This document shows positions 24,214 through 36,300 of a stretch of 64,000 nt of DNA, one piece after another. The first letter of the stretch is position 1, and every line of letters starts with the position of its first letter. The position numbers were made by a program, and so were the translations under genes. A model generated the notes under the pieces. It ran no database searches. It worked only from the letters and a program-made list of their open reading frames with translations, and was not told where the DNA came from. The stretch lies in NCBI GenBank assembly GCA_047967505.1, contig CM106538.1. One strand, 5' to 3'. The DNA comes from Dipteris shenzhenensis (Eukaryota > Polypodiophyta > Polypodiopsida > Gleicheniales).

Positions 24214-27200
24214 ATGCCCGCCACCCATCCCTATGTGGTGCTAGGGAGCATACGTTCCGTGAAAAGACGGAGAAGCAATCAGCAGCAGCAACCATTCGAG
24301 ATTGTGAGACCAATGAGTGTGGTGCGTGGTGAGGATGGAAGTGCCCTGAAAGAGGAGGAGAGTGGTGCCTCAAAAGAGGTAATTGCTATGAGTGAGCAGC
24401 TCAAGGAGGATGGAGAATTGATGTCCTACATGGAATTGCTAGCAAAATAGCTCCAAGCGGGCTTCACCCCACTGGAGTTGGAAGGAGCCAAACAAATCTT
24501 GCAAGCAGAGGTTTCTCAATGTGCAAGGGAAGCTACCACCAAAGGGTGGTACGAAGCGGGTCAGAAGCACATTGCACACTGAGCTCTAGGTCGAAGACAT
24601 CAGGCTTGAGCTCAAGCAGTTGGCAAGAGGAAGTGCCTACTTCTTCTTTATAGGCAGGGTACCAACTTTGGAGGAGCTCCAACAATTCTTGGTTTTTGAA
24701 TGCGATATTCCAACCTCAGTCTATACGGCAAAATTCATTGGTAAAGGCTTTTTTTGGGTGCGTTTTGTTTTGAAAGCTCTTCGCAACAACTTTGGGTAGG
24801 TCCTACATGTTTGCTAGTGCTTGTTATCCCCTAGAGTGTGACCTTCTCTATAGATGAGTTTCTATACCATGACTGTCAAGTGTGGGTGGATTTTTCGAAT
24901 CTCCCACCTTGGTACCCATGGGTGAGTCTGTTGATAGGATCGCTACAACACTTGGGAAAGTCTTGCTTATTATTTCGACATCACGTTCTCCTTTTGGTCA
25001 TAAGAGGACCTGGATCCTGTCCATCCAGTTCTGGATTTTATTGAGGTTAAATTTCTAGACGGCCTTTTGTTTGCTAAACAAGTTAGATTTGGGCTATTCT
25101 CGAATTTTTGCTTCGTTTGTAAGCAGAGAGGTCATTTTGTCAACGAGTGTTCGGTAAGGCCAACCAACATGGCCCTCGCGCGAGTGGACAAGGTCTCTTC
25201 CACCATCATATTCAAGCATGAAAGAGGGTGCACCAATCTAGTCTGCTTCTCTTCTAATCAAACAATCCTATTGTTGCATCCATCCATGAGCAAATGCAAT
25301 CATGGATCAACGGGGGTCAACATACAGTCAGGTGAACAATGGAGGGTGGCGTGTAAAAAAGGTAAGTCAAAGGTGGCCAACTTCAATGTAGAGTGTTGAC
25401 CCATTGCATGAAGTTCTTGCAATTCATGGTAAGGAGTTACTGGTGTTGGATTCAGCAGAGTTGTGGTCTCTCAAGTTCTACACACACCACAGATCGTCCT
25501 ACATGGTGAACAAGATGTTCCTAATGCCAACCATAAGAAACGCCTCCTCAACAAAAAATCTTAACCAGACCCGCACGAAGATAATTGCAAAATTATTAGT
25601 ACTGCGAAAACGAGGCCCTCCTTACCACCCCATGGGCAAAAAATTCATGAAGAGAATTAAAGAGGCTGCTAGGTCCACTGGGTAAGGGAAAGAGAAAAGA
25701 TGCCCACAAAGTCCTTGCTCAATAATTGGGGTGCAGAGAGTAGCAAGGGTTCGGGTATTGTGTAATGTCTTGGAATATTACAGGTTTGTGAATTAAAGGA
25801 AAACAAGAAGGTTGTCTCGCAATGGTGAAGAAGTGGAGACCTCAAGTTCTGCTGCTTCAAGAATTGAAGTGCGGCCTGGATGAGAATTGGTGGTTTGATT
25901 TTCGTAGGCTTGGTTTTGAGGTTTTTGCTAATTTTCCATAGCGGGGTAAGGGTGGCACAAGAGCCTTGCTGCAGAGTAGCCTCAGCCCCAAGGATGTAGG
26001 GATGGTTTTGTGTTTAGGGTTGCTTTAGTGTATGGACCCCATTCTTCGCAAGATAGGATCAATTGATGAGAACACTTGGAGGATTGCAATGTGGATGATC
26101 ACTGGATCATCGAGGGGGGTTGGAACTTTACAACCAACAAGCTAGATTTGTCTCACCTAGCTCCATCAATCTTAAGTCCAGAAAAGGATGCATGGGAGCA
26201 GTTGGTGATGAGTGGACTATGTAGAGCCGATCCTAGGATTTTGAAAGATTACTCGTGGTTGAACCATAGAAAGGGTGAAGACTACATGGCTGCTAGATTG
26301 GATTGATTCTACACTTCAGAAGAGGGGTGGTGGCTAAGAAGCCCCATGCATGGTGAAACTGTTGTTGACTCGGGTTTATTTGATCATGTGCCAGTGGTCT
26401 AGACATTTGGTACCTCGTTGGTGGAAGGGAGATCCTTGGATATCCCTTTCACCTTTAAGAAGAGTATTTTAGAATTCCAAAAATTTTGTAGAGAGATTGG
26501 GGAGTTATGGGTCGAGCACATGGCAACCTTTTTTGACCCATGTGCAAAATGGGACACCGCCATTTGCAGAGTAGTTGTCAGAGCTAAGGAGGTGGATCAT
26601 AGGCCACGGGAGAGTAGGAAGAATGAGGGGGGTCACCTGATTCTAGCCCAAAAAGCCATCAAGGCTGGCTCTAGCCTTAAATCCTATGAATCCATTCCTC
26701 TCAAATGGCATGCGTCCGTCACCAAAGGCTCTCTATATGAAGACATGAATGCTCGCTTAGTGAAGCTCTTCCCAAAAAGATAGACTCACCTAAAGGTTGG
26801 GGACTGGCATCCCATAACGATGCTTAATACCTCCTACAAGTTGATTGTGAAAGCGTTGGCAATAAGGATTCAGGAACTCTATGTAGAGATCGTGGATCAA
26901 GCAGAGCAGCTTCGTCAAAGGCCATGCCATTTTCAACAACATTCTAAATGTGTCACTTGCTCTGGATCATGCCATGAATGAAGGTCAGAAGGTAATACTC
27001 TTTGGTTTTGACCTTGATAAAGCCTATGATAGGGTTGGATGGGATTTTATTATTGGTGTGCTAGAATGCTTGGGGTTCGGTTTGAGATTCACTAGAATGG
27101 TTGCCACCTTGTTTGGCAATACGTTAGCCATCCTTTGGCTCACGATGGTGTTGTAGAAACCTATCCCCCCAAACGATCAATCTACCAGGGCTGTCCGGTC

Positions 27201-29110
27201 GCCTCGCTTTTGTTTGCCATTTGCACAATTCCATTTATAAATCATATCAAACTCCGTGTGTTATAAGGCAAGATTAAGGGTGCGTTGCTTCTGTTGGGTT
27301 AGCAACTAGTCACCCAACTCTTCACTGATGATATTGTAGCCTTTTCGGTAAAAGAGGAGTCCAGAGTTAAGAATCTCGTGGAAGTTATGCAAAAATTATA
27401 TTGTGCATCAGGTTCCCAATGCAGCCTTGACAAAACTTTTGTGCTAAGGACCAACTCTGCCCGCCCTCTTGTGTGGCTAAGTTCCTTGTAGGTTAACTTC
27501 ATCCCATAGGGGGAAGTAGTTAGGTACCTCGGGGGCCCGTTGGGTATAGGAGTCACAGTCAAGCAAAGGTTCAACCGGTTCATGGAAAAAATCAAGGGCA
27601 AATTGAAGGCATGGCATAATTTACAATTGAGCTGGAATGCAAGAGTGCTAGTGATTCAACATGTTTTAGTTGCCACCTCGACCTACTTAGCCACTATCTG
27701 GAAATTCTCCAAATCCAATTGGGGAGAGTTTGAGCACTTCCCTATGGGTAGAATATGGAGGTAAGAGAAAGCTTCATCACATCCCATGGGAGCCTCTGAA
27801 GTCTTTCAAGCTTCAAGGCGGTCTTGGAATCCCTGATGTGAGGCTGCACAATCAGGCCCTCATCTGTAAGAGATTGCCTCGTCTCTTTGATGGATGTTCC
27901 CCTTGGGTTGAGGTGCAGAAATTCATGATTGAAAAAAGGTCAGGGTCAAGGAGTGGGGTCCTGGATTGAGCTGGATTGGTATGACAGGTTGGTGTTGGGA
28001 TTTCTGATCAAAATTTTGGGTTCAGACCTAACCTCTGGTTTGGTTACTGCATGGAAAGATGGGTGAAAATGCTCAATTGGAAACGGCACAGTGGTCTCAG
28101 ATGCGATGCTAGCCTCTTGGAATCAATCTAATGGAGTGTGGCATTCCAAGACGAATTGTTTGGTTTGCATGATGTAGCTAGAGCTTGATCACTCTTTCGA
28201 AAAGGGGTGAGAAGATGGATAGATCTCTAGAATATTTAGGCAGCTGAATGGCTCTCCCTCAATTGTATTGCGGAATGAGTTCCCTTGAGTCTTGGCAAGA
28301 AGGACTTACTACTACGGTTGTGTTGGAGCACATACTAGAGAGCTGCTTGACCAACACGATTCCTTCGTCGCATTGGAGAGAGGATCAATGGGTGGTGGGG
28401 AGAACGTGCCTCAGAAAGCTTTAGGCTAGGGTGGCTTACCACTGGATGCTGGGCGATGCTGTGGAGCCGGTTGATCTAAACAAGAGATGGGACCTTCGTA
28501 GAGGCCAGGCTCGATGGTCACGAAGATCGAAAACGATCTGGAAGAGTTGTGTGTTGGCTCATCAGTGGCTCTCTATTCGTGCCAAATTAGCCAAGCATCT
28601 CCCTGTTTCTCGTATGTGCCCGCTGTGTAGCAAGTCCCTTGAGTCCATGGATCATCTTCTTTGGCACTGCCCAATTTCTCGCGGAGTCTAATATAAAGTC
28701 GAGAGGGCTGTGTGTGATTCTAGCATTATGTCTAAATTCTACCTAGGTTCAAATTTGAAGATGGTATTGCTTGGGGAGGATGCCCGAATCCCGTCGATGC
28801 TAGTTGCATGTTGGCCGTAGATCTGGTCGAGGATTTTGTTGGCTATGTTGGAGTTTTGTAATAGTTTGGTCTTCAATCATGCCAAGGGTGGTGATAACAA
28901 AGTGACAATGATCATGTTGCATGTAAAAGGTATTCTCGGGGATTTTGGTTGGGTGCTTACCCATAAGGCCTCGTTTGTCAGTAGAAATCTCCTTTTGATT
29001 GGTGCAGCCTTGAGGTCCTTTACTCAATACTTTATGACTAGTGAGCACCGTTTCCACAACACATTGCAAAATTAATACAAACTGCACAAACAAAGGTTCT
29101 CCATTTGTTT
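24214..29110 (+). pseudogene. Degenerate L1-type LINE
   Basis: Domain order on the + strand fits a plant L1. First comes an ORF1 remnant with WVDFSNLPPWYP (near 24890) and a zinc knuckle CFVCKQRGHFVNEC (near 25110-25155). An endonuclease remnant follows, with VMSWNITGL (near 25760) and LLLQELKC. Next are RT pieces: FDLDKAYDRVGWDF near 27007-27050, FTDDIVAFS near 27320 in place of the usual YADD, then YLGGPLGI and the RT thumb region to about 27770. A C-terminal zinc region CPLCSKSLESMDHLLWHC (near 28620-28675) closes the series. Numerous stops and frameshifts. It lies just upstream of the host gene. Confidence 0.85.
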
Positions 29111-29314
29111 GACACATGTGGGCGGTTCTATGAAACGATGAGAATTACATATGGAAGCTTCTATGTGATGGCATATTAGATGCCTCACTCCCTATGCACC
29201 TCTAGGCTAGAGAGTTGGTACATGACTAAAAGATCTATGTGTTCCATTCGATTCATCTCTGCGTGAAAAAATCCCTAGAGTGGGGTGGGAAGGAAGCCTC
29301 AATCTTCTTGCAAT

Positions 29315-29349
29315 CACACACACACACACACGCGCATGCACGCACGCAT

Positions 29350-29383
<34 letters not shown>
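29315..29383. repeat. (CA)n(GCATGCAC)n(GA)n microsatellite
   Basis: A CA run, CGCGCATGCACGCACGCATG, then a GA run of about 30 bases. It lies about 420 bases upstream of the first ATG in the leader of the host gene. Confidence 0.95.
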
Positions 29384-29385
<2 letters not shown>

Positions 29386-29559
29386 TGCCCTTCCCTTTCA
29401 TTTCCGTTAAGAGAGTTGCCTACATGCTTGCTTGAAGTTTGTTGCCGGATTTATGGGCACATGTTACCTGAGAGCAAGAAGGGATGAGGGGCAGCTTTTC
29501 ATTGGTTACAAGACCCATGCTTGCCCTTACCTGCATGTGCAGTCCGATTGCAAGGGTCA

Positions 29560-29618
29560 GGCAAGGTTTGGCCTTCCGGTTGGCACAGATCAAGGTTTGG
29601 CCTTCCGGTTGACACACA
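29560..29618. repeat. 29-bp tandem duplication upstream of the host gene
   Basis: CAAGGTTTGGCCTTCCGGTT followed by G/GACACA occurs twice in a row. It precedes a short GA run (29631-29646) and the probable 5' leader. Confidence 0.85.
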
Positions 29619-29795
29619 TCAGCCAGAGGCAGAGAGAGAGAGAGAGGAGCAATCACATGCGGGGTTGTCGATGGCGGGCTGAGCATTTGCTGTCGTCGTC
29701 TTCTCAAAGTCCACCCAGCCAAAGCCAACTAAACATTCCATTTCCGCCATAGCCAACAACCTCAAGCTCCACTTCTCGAGCTTCTTCTGTCCTCC

Positions 29796-30239
29796 ATGGC
29801 TATGGCTGCTGAGCTCTCAGGCTCGGTAGCCTTAGACGTCGATTCCCAGCTCTCCGCTTCTTGCGTCGTCCACAATGTCATTTGCCCACCCGGTCCCACA
29901 CCCTCGTTTCGGCGTTTTGCTTGAATCGTCTTTTGTCCCATTGCCCTTTCCAGGGACCCGCTCCCTGACCAGAGCTCAGATTGCCTCATCAACTTTGCCC
30001 GTCTGTACTCCCTCGGCACGGAACTGTGCAGAGATTCGTCGTCCGCCTCCCTGCTGACTGGTGGAGAGCCTTTCGTGCTGTAACTTTCCGTGATTATGGA
30101 CCATCTGCACTTTGCCATGCCTATCTTATCGGGCCGCGCAAGTCTTCCAAGTCGAGAAGCTCAACGTTGTTTCCTAGGCATAGGAATTTGAGTTGCGTTA
30201 TGAAAATTGGAGCAATCTGTACCTGATATAGAACCCAGA
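29796..30239 (+). other. Probable 5' leader or missing first exon of the CbiA-like gene
   Basis: This stretch is richer in C/G than the surrounding intergenic DNA. Three open frames compete: ATG at 29796 (stop after 42 codons), ATG at 29875 (60 codons, rich in Ser, Arg and Pro with few acidic residues) and an open frame from about 29969 to 30226. None joins the P-loop exon without a splice, and in the exon's own frame a TGA lies at 30201. Either these are upstream ORFs and translation starts at 30240, or a short intron joins a plastid or mitochondrial targeting segment to exon 1. I cannot decide between these. Confidence 0.5.
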
Positions 30240-30360
30240 ATGAAGACAATTGTGGTGGCGGGAACATGTAGTGGAGTCGGGAAATCAACCATTGCCATCG
30301 GGCTGATGGCAGCCTATTCTCGTCGTGGGTTGAGAGTGCAGCCTTTCAAAATTGGCCCAG
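30240..30360 (+). CDS. CbiA-like gene exon 1 (P-loop)
   Basis: Begins at ATG 30240, which coincides with the usual start of bacterial CbiA ([17 protein letters not shown]). It ends ..KIGP plus one base at CAG|GTCTTC. Phase 1. The 5' limit is the uncertain part. Confidence 0.85.
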
Positions 30361-33300
30361 GTCTTCGCTCTCTTCTCATCATTCGTGTGTGAGCCTTATT
30401 GGGACAAGTCATCAGTAGATCTTACTGTAGCTTTATCCCTTTGCAGACTTTCTGGACCCTTTGCATCATATGGTAGCAACTGGTAGAGAGTCTTTAAATC
30501 TCGATACGTGGATGCTAAGCAGGTAACACTCACGTTCATCGTTTGTTATATTCGTTAACGATGTGAGCAAAGCAAGAACAACGCCCATTTTACCGGTCTT
30601 CTTAGGTTTGCGTTCGTTTCAACATATTATGTAACTAGCTGCATTTCTTCATCCATACTTTCCATGACAATGTACATGCTTTGGTTGTTAGGTTCCCGAT
30701 AAGTTTCACTTTGCTGACTTGCATAATGACTATGATGTGTACATGAAAATTTCCTTTGTTGGAGTTGCGTTGACACTTTGATCATACTGCTTCTTTCTGC
30801 AATCTCTTTCAAATTTACCAAATTTGTGACATTAGTTGTTTAATCCTAGGGTAGTCCTACCTAAGCCGTGCCAATCCCAGATTAAACCATGGTTAGCGTG
30901 TTGGGGTGTTACATCAGCGCTAGACCTCCCTTAGACGTCAATCTGAATGATCTTTATCCACCTGCCTTATACCGATCTTGCCTTAGGTGTGGGTAGCTTG
31001 GGATGTAACAGGTAGCAGCATCAGTAAGGACAGCACAGCTGTCAACACTACCATGGCACAACAATAGGTGTCAGGCCACTGCATACTTTGTGAGTTTGTG
31101 CTTTGGTACAGTACTTACAGCAAGAGATCTTGTTTGTATGACTGCTTATTTCCCATATTGCATTTGGATGCGGAAGTTACTGCACCAAGTTGTTGAATTT
31201 ATCCTTAACAGCACCTACAGCGCAACACATATCAGGACACCATAACTTTTGTGGATACCAAAGATGTCATTCTTCTGACTGGTCTCCTTATCGACTGAGG
31301 TAAGGGCATCTAGTTTTTCAGAGAAATATCCATGAACTCAGCTGAGGCATGCTGTGACATCAGCAGCATCCAACAACCTTTTGTGAGCATCCTCAGATGC
31401 ACCATCAACCCACCATGCCCCTCTGTCCTCCACGTCTTCCTCTACCTGCAGTAAAACTTGGAAGCTATTTTACGAATTCGAAGGAGGAGAGAAGTATTTG
31501 GCTGAGTGCTGCACTTGTGTGTCCTTCATGATTTCCATTTCCTCGGTAGCCTATTGACACTCAACCCTAGGCATCTTACCCTCAATCAATGAGACTCACT
31601 ACCAGGGGCAGTTACTTTCTTTGCTATCTTCCTTTTAACTAGCTGCCAGAAGTGCTCTTTGGAGCGTCACCCTTGGGCTGTGTATTTACTGTTTACAAGG
31701 TGGCCATTTCTGCCACACACAAAGCATGAATTTGGCAGAATCTTATAAATGATCTGACTTTTAGCAAGGCCTGATCTAGAAACAATCTCTAGATATTCCA
31801 GAAGTTGATCCGCCAGATCAATCATAACATAGACCTGTGGATTTGTCAGGGGTTCATGAAAGCTTCTCTCTCAATGCCTATTGTCAGAGGTCAAGTGCTC
31901 GCTGTAGCACCTGGCGCAGCAGAAAATGAATGCGAACTCTTTCAAAAACACACTGAATAGTATGCTGTAAATGAAACTATAGTAACAGATATGCAGGAGG
32001 CGAAATTGCAGAATGAACTTCACAAAATACGCACTCTATTCATTTACCAAGGATGAGCACAAAACGTCCAGCAGGTGCTAGTAAAACATAGCTAGGTGTG
32101 GCTGACAGATGACTGAGGGAAGAGGAAGGCTGCTGCTGCCTGTATATGCTTCCCTGTGTGTTGGTGAAGAGGGCTTCAGTGGGATGCATAAACTGAGTCA
32201 AGAGCCTCCTTTTATAGGCATTCCAGCCCAAACCTGGCCGACCAGGTTTAGTCAACCAGCCGACTAGATGCAGTCGACCAGAATAGATCACCCTAACTGT
32301 CAGTTTTGCTGATTGAACAGGTTAGTCTTGCATGTCTTCAAGTGCCTGCATCTGCAGCAAATCTGCTCCGGATGTGCTGCTCCAACTTGTTGCAATCTGC
32401 AACTCTAATTTGCTGGCAGTCACCTCTATTTGAGGACTGGATAATGGTAGAAGTTTGCCAATCTGAGAAAAGAGCGGACATCATGAACATTCTTAGGAGT
32501 AGGCTAGTTTTGGATTACCTCGACCTTCTTGGGATCCACAGAGATGCCTTGAGCGGAAATAACATGTCCCAAATATTCGAGTTGGGTCTTGAAGAACTCA
32601 CTCTTCTCAGTGTTGATGTAGAGAGAATTTGCGCGGAGAACTTCAAAAACTTGGTGAAGATGTTGTTTGTGCTCATGTAGGGATCTGCTGAAAATGAGGA
32701 TGTCATCGAGGTAAACGATGACAAACTTATCGAGGAAAGGCCTGAAGATGTCGTTCATGAGTGTCATGAATGTGGCCGGGGCATTGTTTAACCCAAAAGG
32801 CATGACCAAACATTCATAGTGTCCATACTTTGTTCGAAAAGCTGTCTTGTACTCATCGCCTTCTCGTATGCGAATTTGATGATAACCTGAACGAAGATCA
32901 ATCTTTGAGAATTGTGTTGCGTGTAGAAGTTGATCGAAGAGGTCATCGATGCGAGGCAATGGATACTTGTTTTTGATATTGAGCTTGTTGAGGGCTCGGT
33001 AGTCGATGCAGAGGCGCATTGACTTATTCTTTTTTTCCACAAGTAGTGCAGGAGATCCGAAAGGGCTGCGACTGGGCCGAATGTGACTTTTGTCGAGTAG
33101 TTCGGTCACCTGTCTTTGGATTTCTTCATTTTGAGTGTAAGAAACCCGATAAGGAGGTTTCGACGGTGGATTACTGCCGGGAATAAGTTCGATCGGGTGA
33201 TCCACTGGTCATCGAGGTGGTAACTGCTTTGGCAATTCCTGTGGAAAAATATCCAGGTAGGGCTGGAAAAAAGGTTGGTTGAGGTATTCAGGAGGATCCT

Positions 33301-36300
33301 TTGTTGGTGTCTCCTCTACTGCCGTAACCAATAGAAGTGAAGTCTTTACTTGACGTTTACGAACCCACTTCTTTACTTGTAGGGCAGAGGCAACTGGGGT
33401 TGAAGGAGAGTCCCTAGAACCAGCTAGCTCAATAAGTTTTCCTTGGTGGACAAACTGGATAGTATGGCTGCGAAAACTGATTGATGGATCATAGTCATAG
33501 AGCCATTGGTCAACTGTTGGGCGATTGCGTTGACCAGTGTAGGCTTCCGGAAGTTTGATGTTAAGTCTTTTAGTTTTGGAAGCTTGAAGTAAACGGTAGA
33601 GGGCACGTAGTTCAGTGTTTTCTACCTCAGGTGGGAATGAATCCACATAGTCGTCTGGTTGCGTCACGCCATCCTCTGTATGGGTGGTATTGCGAGAATC
33701 TTGAAGTTGTTGGACTTTTTGGACCAAGTCGGAGATGCTGTTCTGAAGCTGGGAAATTTGAAGTTGCAGTAGTGCTTCGCCTTGTACGTTGACTTCAGGG
33801 GTCTTTTTTGGACTTGAGTCTTTGATCTCTGGAGAGGCTGCACGCGAGTGTTGCGACATATCTGAGGTCCCCGTGAGAAAAGCACGAACCTGCGCTCTAG
33901 TTTGTACCATTCCTGGAAGAGGATTCGGGCTGCTCCCTGAGGTTGCTCATGTTGGAGGGGGCAAGCGAGGCAGAATGGAACCACCCGTGGAAATCTGGTA
34001 AAGGCCTGCAGATTTCTGTCCGGAGGTCCATGTTGCAGTGGGTTGCGAGCATAGTTGCACGAAACGTACGTTTCGTGACAGGAAACGGAAACGGCGAAAC
34101 GGAAACGCCGTTTCGTCAAGAAGCGGCGTTTCGTTTTTGCTGTTTTTTTCAGAAACCCTAAAAACGGGTTTTCTCTCTTTTCTTTCGGATTTCGCCGCGG
34201 CCTGCTCCGTTTTTCGCCGCCTCCTTCCAGAATCCAGCCTCCTTCCAGCATCCTTCAAGCTCTCTCCATCCCGATTCCCATCCTTTGCTCTTGGACCTGC
34301 CCTCACCTCCATCCGTCTCTGAGCTCTCTCCATCCTCTTCATCCTTTGCTCCATCTTCTCCATCCTTGGCAGCCTGCTCTCCTGACTCCATCCCTCCATC
34401 CTTCTTCTCTCCATCCTCTCTTTAATCTTACCTTCTACCTCTCCATCCTCCTCCTCTCCATTCTCCTTCACTTCTACCTCTCCATCCTCTCCATCCTCTT
34501 TTACCTCTATCTCTCCATCCTCCTTCTACAATCTACCTCCCATCCTTTCTCACGAGTCACTTGTGACCTCTCCATCCTCCTTCTCACCTCTCCATCCTCC
34601 TCAATGCCGAGAGATGCTTATTGGGTCCATGTCTCCCTCCTGGATAGTTATAAAGGAGGCGGTGGCTCCAAGAAGTGGAGATGCAACTATTGCGGCGTAA
34701 GCAAGACGGGGTCTGTCACACGGGTGAAAGACCATCTAGCAGGTGTTCCCTGCAAGGATGTAGGACCTTGTGAGTTCGTGCCTACTGCAGTGAAAGGTGG
34801 CCTAGCAGAATGGAAGCGTGCGCGTATGGCAGCCTTGGCTGCAAAAAGTGGAGGACAAGGGCTGCAAGATGAAGAAGAGGCTGCTGACACTGAGCCATTG
34901 GATGATGCCAGCACATTGGGTTCTGCAAAGAGAAGTAGAGGGGCATCAACTACATCGAGCGCAGGTCCTAGTGCCACAAGAACACCCTTGCCACATGGAT
35001 CAATTAGTGTGGATGCTAGTGCGGGGAAAAGAGGATCACTGCAAAGGTCTAGCATTCAAGCACGCTTGCAAAAGCAAGCAGTGAAGGAGGCCACTAGTGA
35101 GCTCACAAAGCTCTTCATACAATGTGCAATACCCTTTCATGTGGCGAAGACTACACGATGGAGGAAGGCCATGAGAGCCGTAAGCCGCATTGGGTATGAA
35201 TGGGAAGGGCCTACATATGAGGCCTTGCGGACAAGAGAGCTAAGAAGAGAGAGGGAATGTGTGGAAGACCAAATGAAGCCCTTGAAAGAGACTTGGAAAA
35301 AATATGGATGCACACTCTTATGCGATGGATGGTCAGATGCACGCAAGAGGAATGTGTACAATATTTTAGTATCTTCTTGCAAGGGAACCATGTTCTTGAG
35401 AGCCATAGATGCTTCCACTGCAGGTACAGTGATTACAGGGCTGTATATTTGGGAGCATTTACGGGCAGCCATTATGGAGATAGGTGTTGAGTATGTGGTG
35501 CAGGTGGTGACAGATAATGGCAGCAATTGTGTGTCAATGGGTGCCATGTTAGAAGATGAGTTCCCTAAGATTGTGTGGACACCCTGTGCCTCACATTGCC
35601 TTGATCTTTTGATCGAGGACCTAGGGAAGATACCTTGGATTGATGCCATCTTCTCCACAGCCCGCAGTATCGTGAAGTTTGTCACGAAGAGACCCAAAGT
35701 CCTCAGCATCTATCGGGCTTACAGTGACCTTGAGCTATTGAAACCTCCAACCACAAGGTTTGCTTACATGTTCATAGTGGTGGAGAGGCTTGTGCGAGTG
35801 CGCCAGGGCTTGTTGCGCACGGTTGTGTCTCGGGAGTGGGGAGATTGGGATGATAGAGGCCAAGCAAAGTCTATCAAATTTTTTCGCATGATCATGGATG
35901 AGTCTTGGTGGAATGAGGCAGAGGCATTAATCAAATCGATTAATCCTATTTACACGGTGCTTCGCATCACAGACATGGAGGGAAGCACATTAGGGCTCTT
36001 GTACGAGTTTATGGACAAGATTGGAGAGGCCCTCAACAGAAACACTTTCCTATCGCCTGATAAGTAAGACTTTTTACTTTTGTAATATGTATAATTATTG
36101 CAGTTACTAAATGGCAATTTGTTATCATGAAGCCTGGAATTTTCAGATATATATTATGTATGTACTTACTACTATTATCTATAGTCTATGAATTTTGCAT
36201 GCATAATGCATTCTAATTTCTTGTGGCATGATTTAGGGTTGAGTCCATCCGTGCTATATGGAATAAGCGGTGGAATTGGTTCCACCGCCCAATCCATGCG

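Noticed and set aside
34346-34603. N-terminal extension of the hAT transposase
   Set aside because: The frame is open only through TCCATCC-type repeats and gives a Leu/Ser low-complexity peptide; ATG 34604 starts right before the BED finger.
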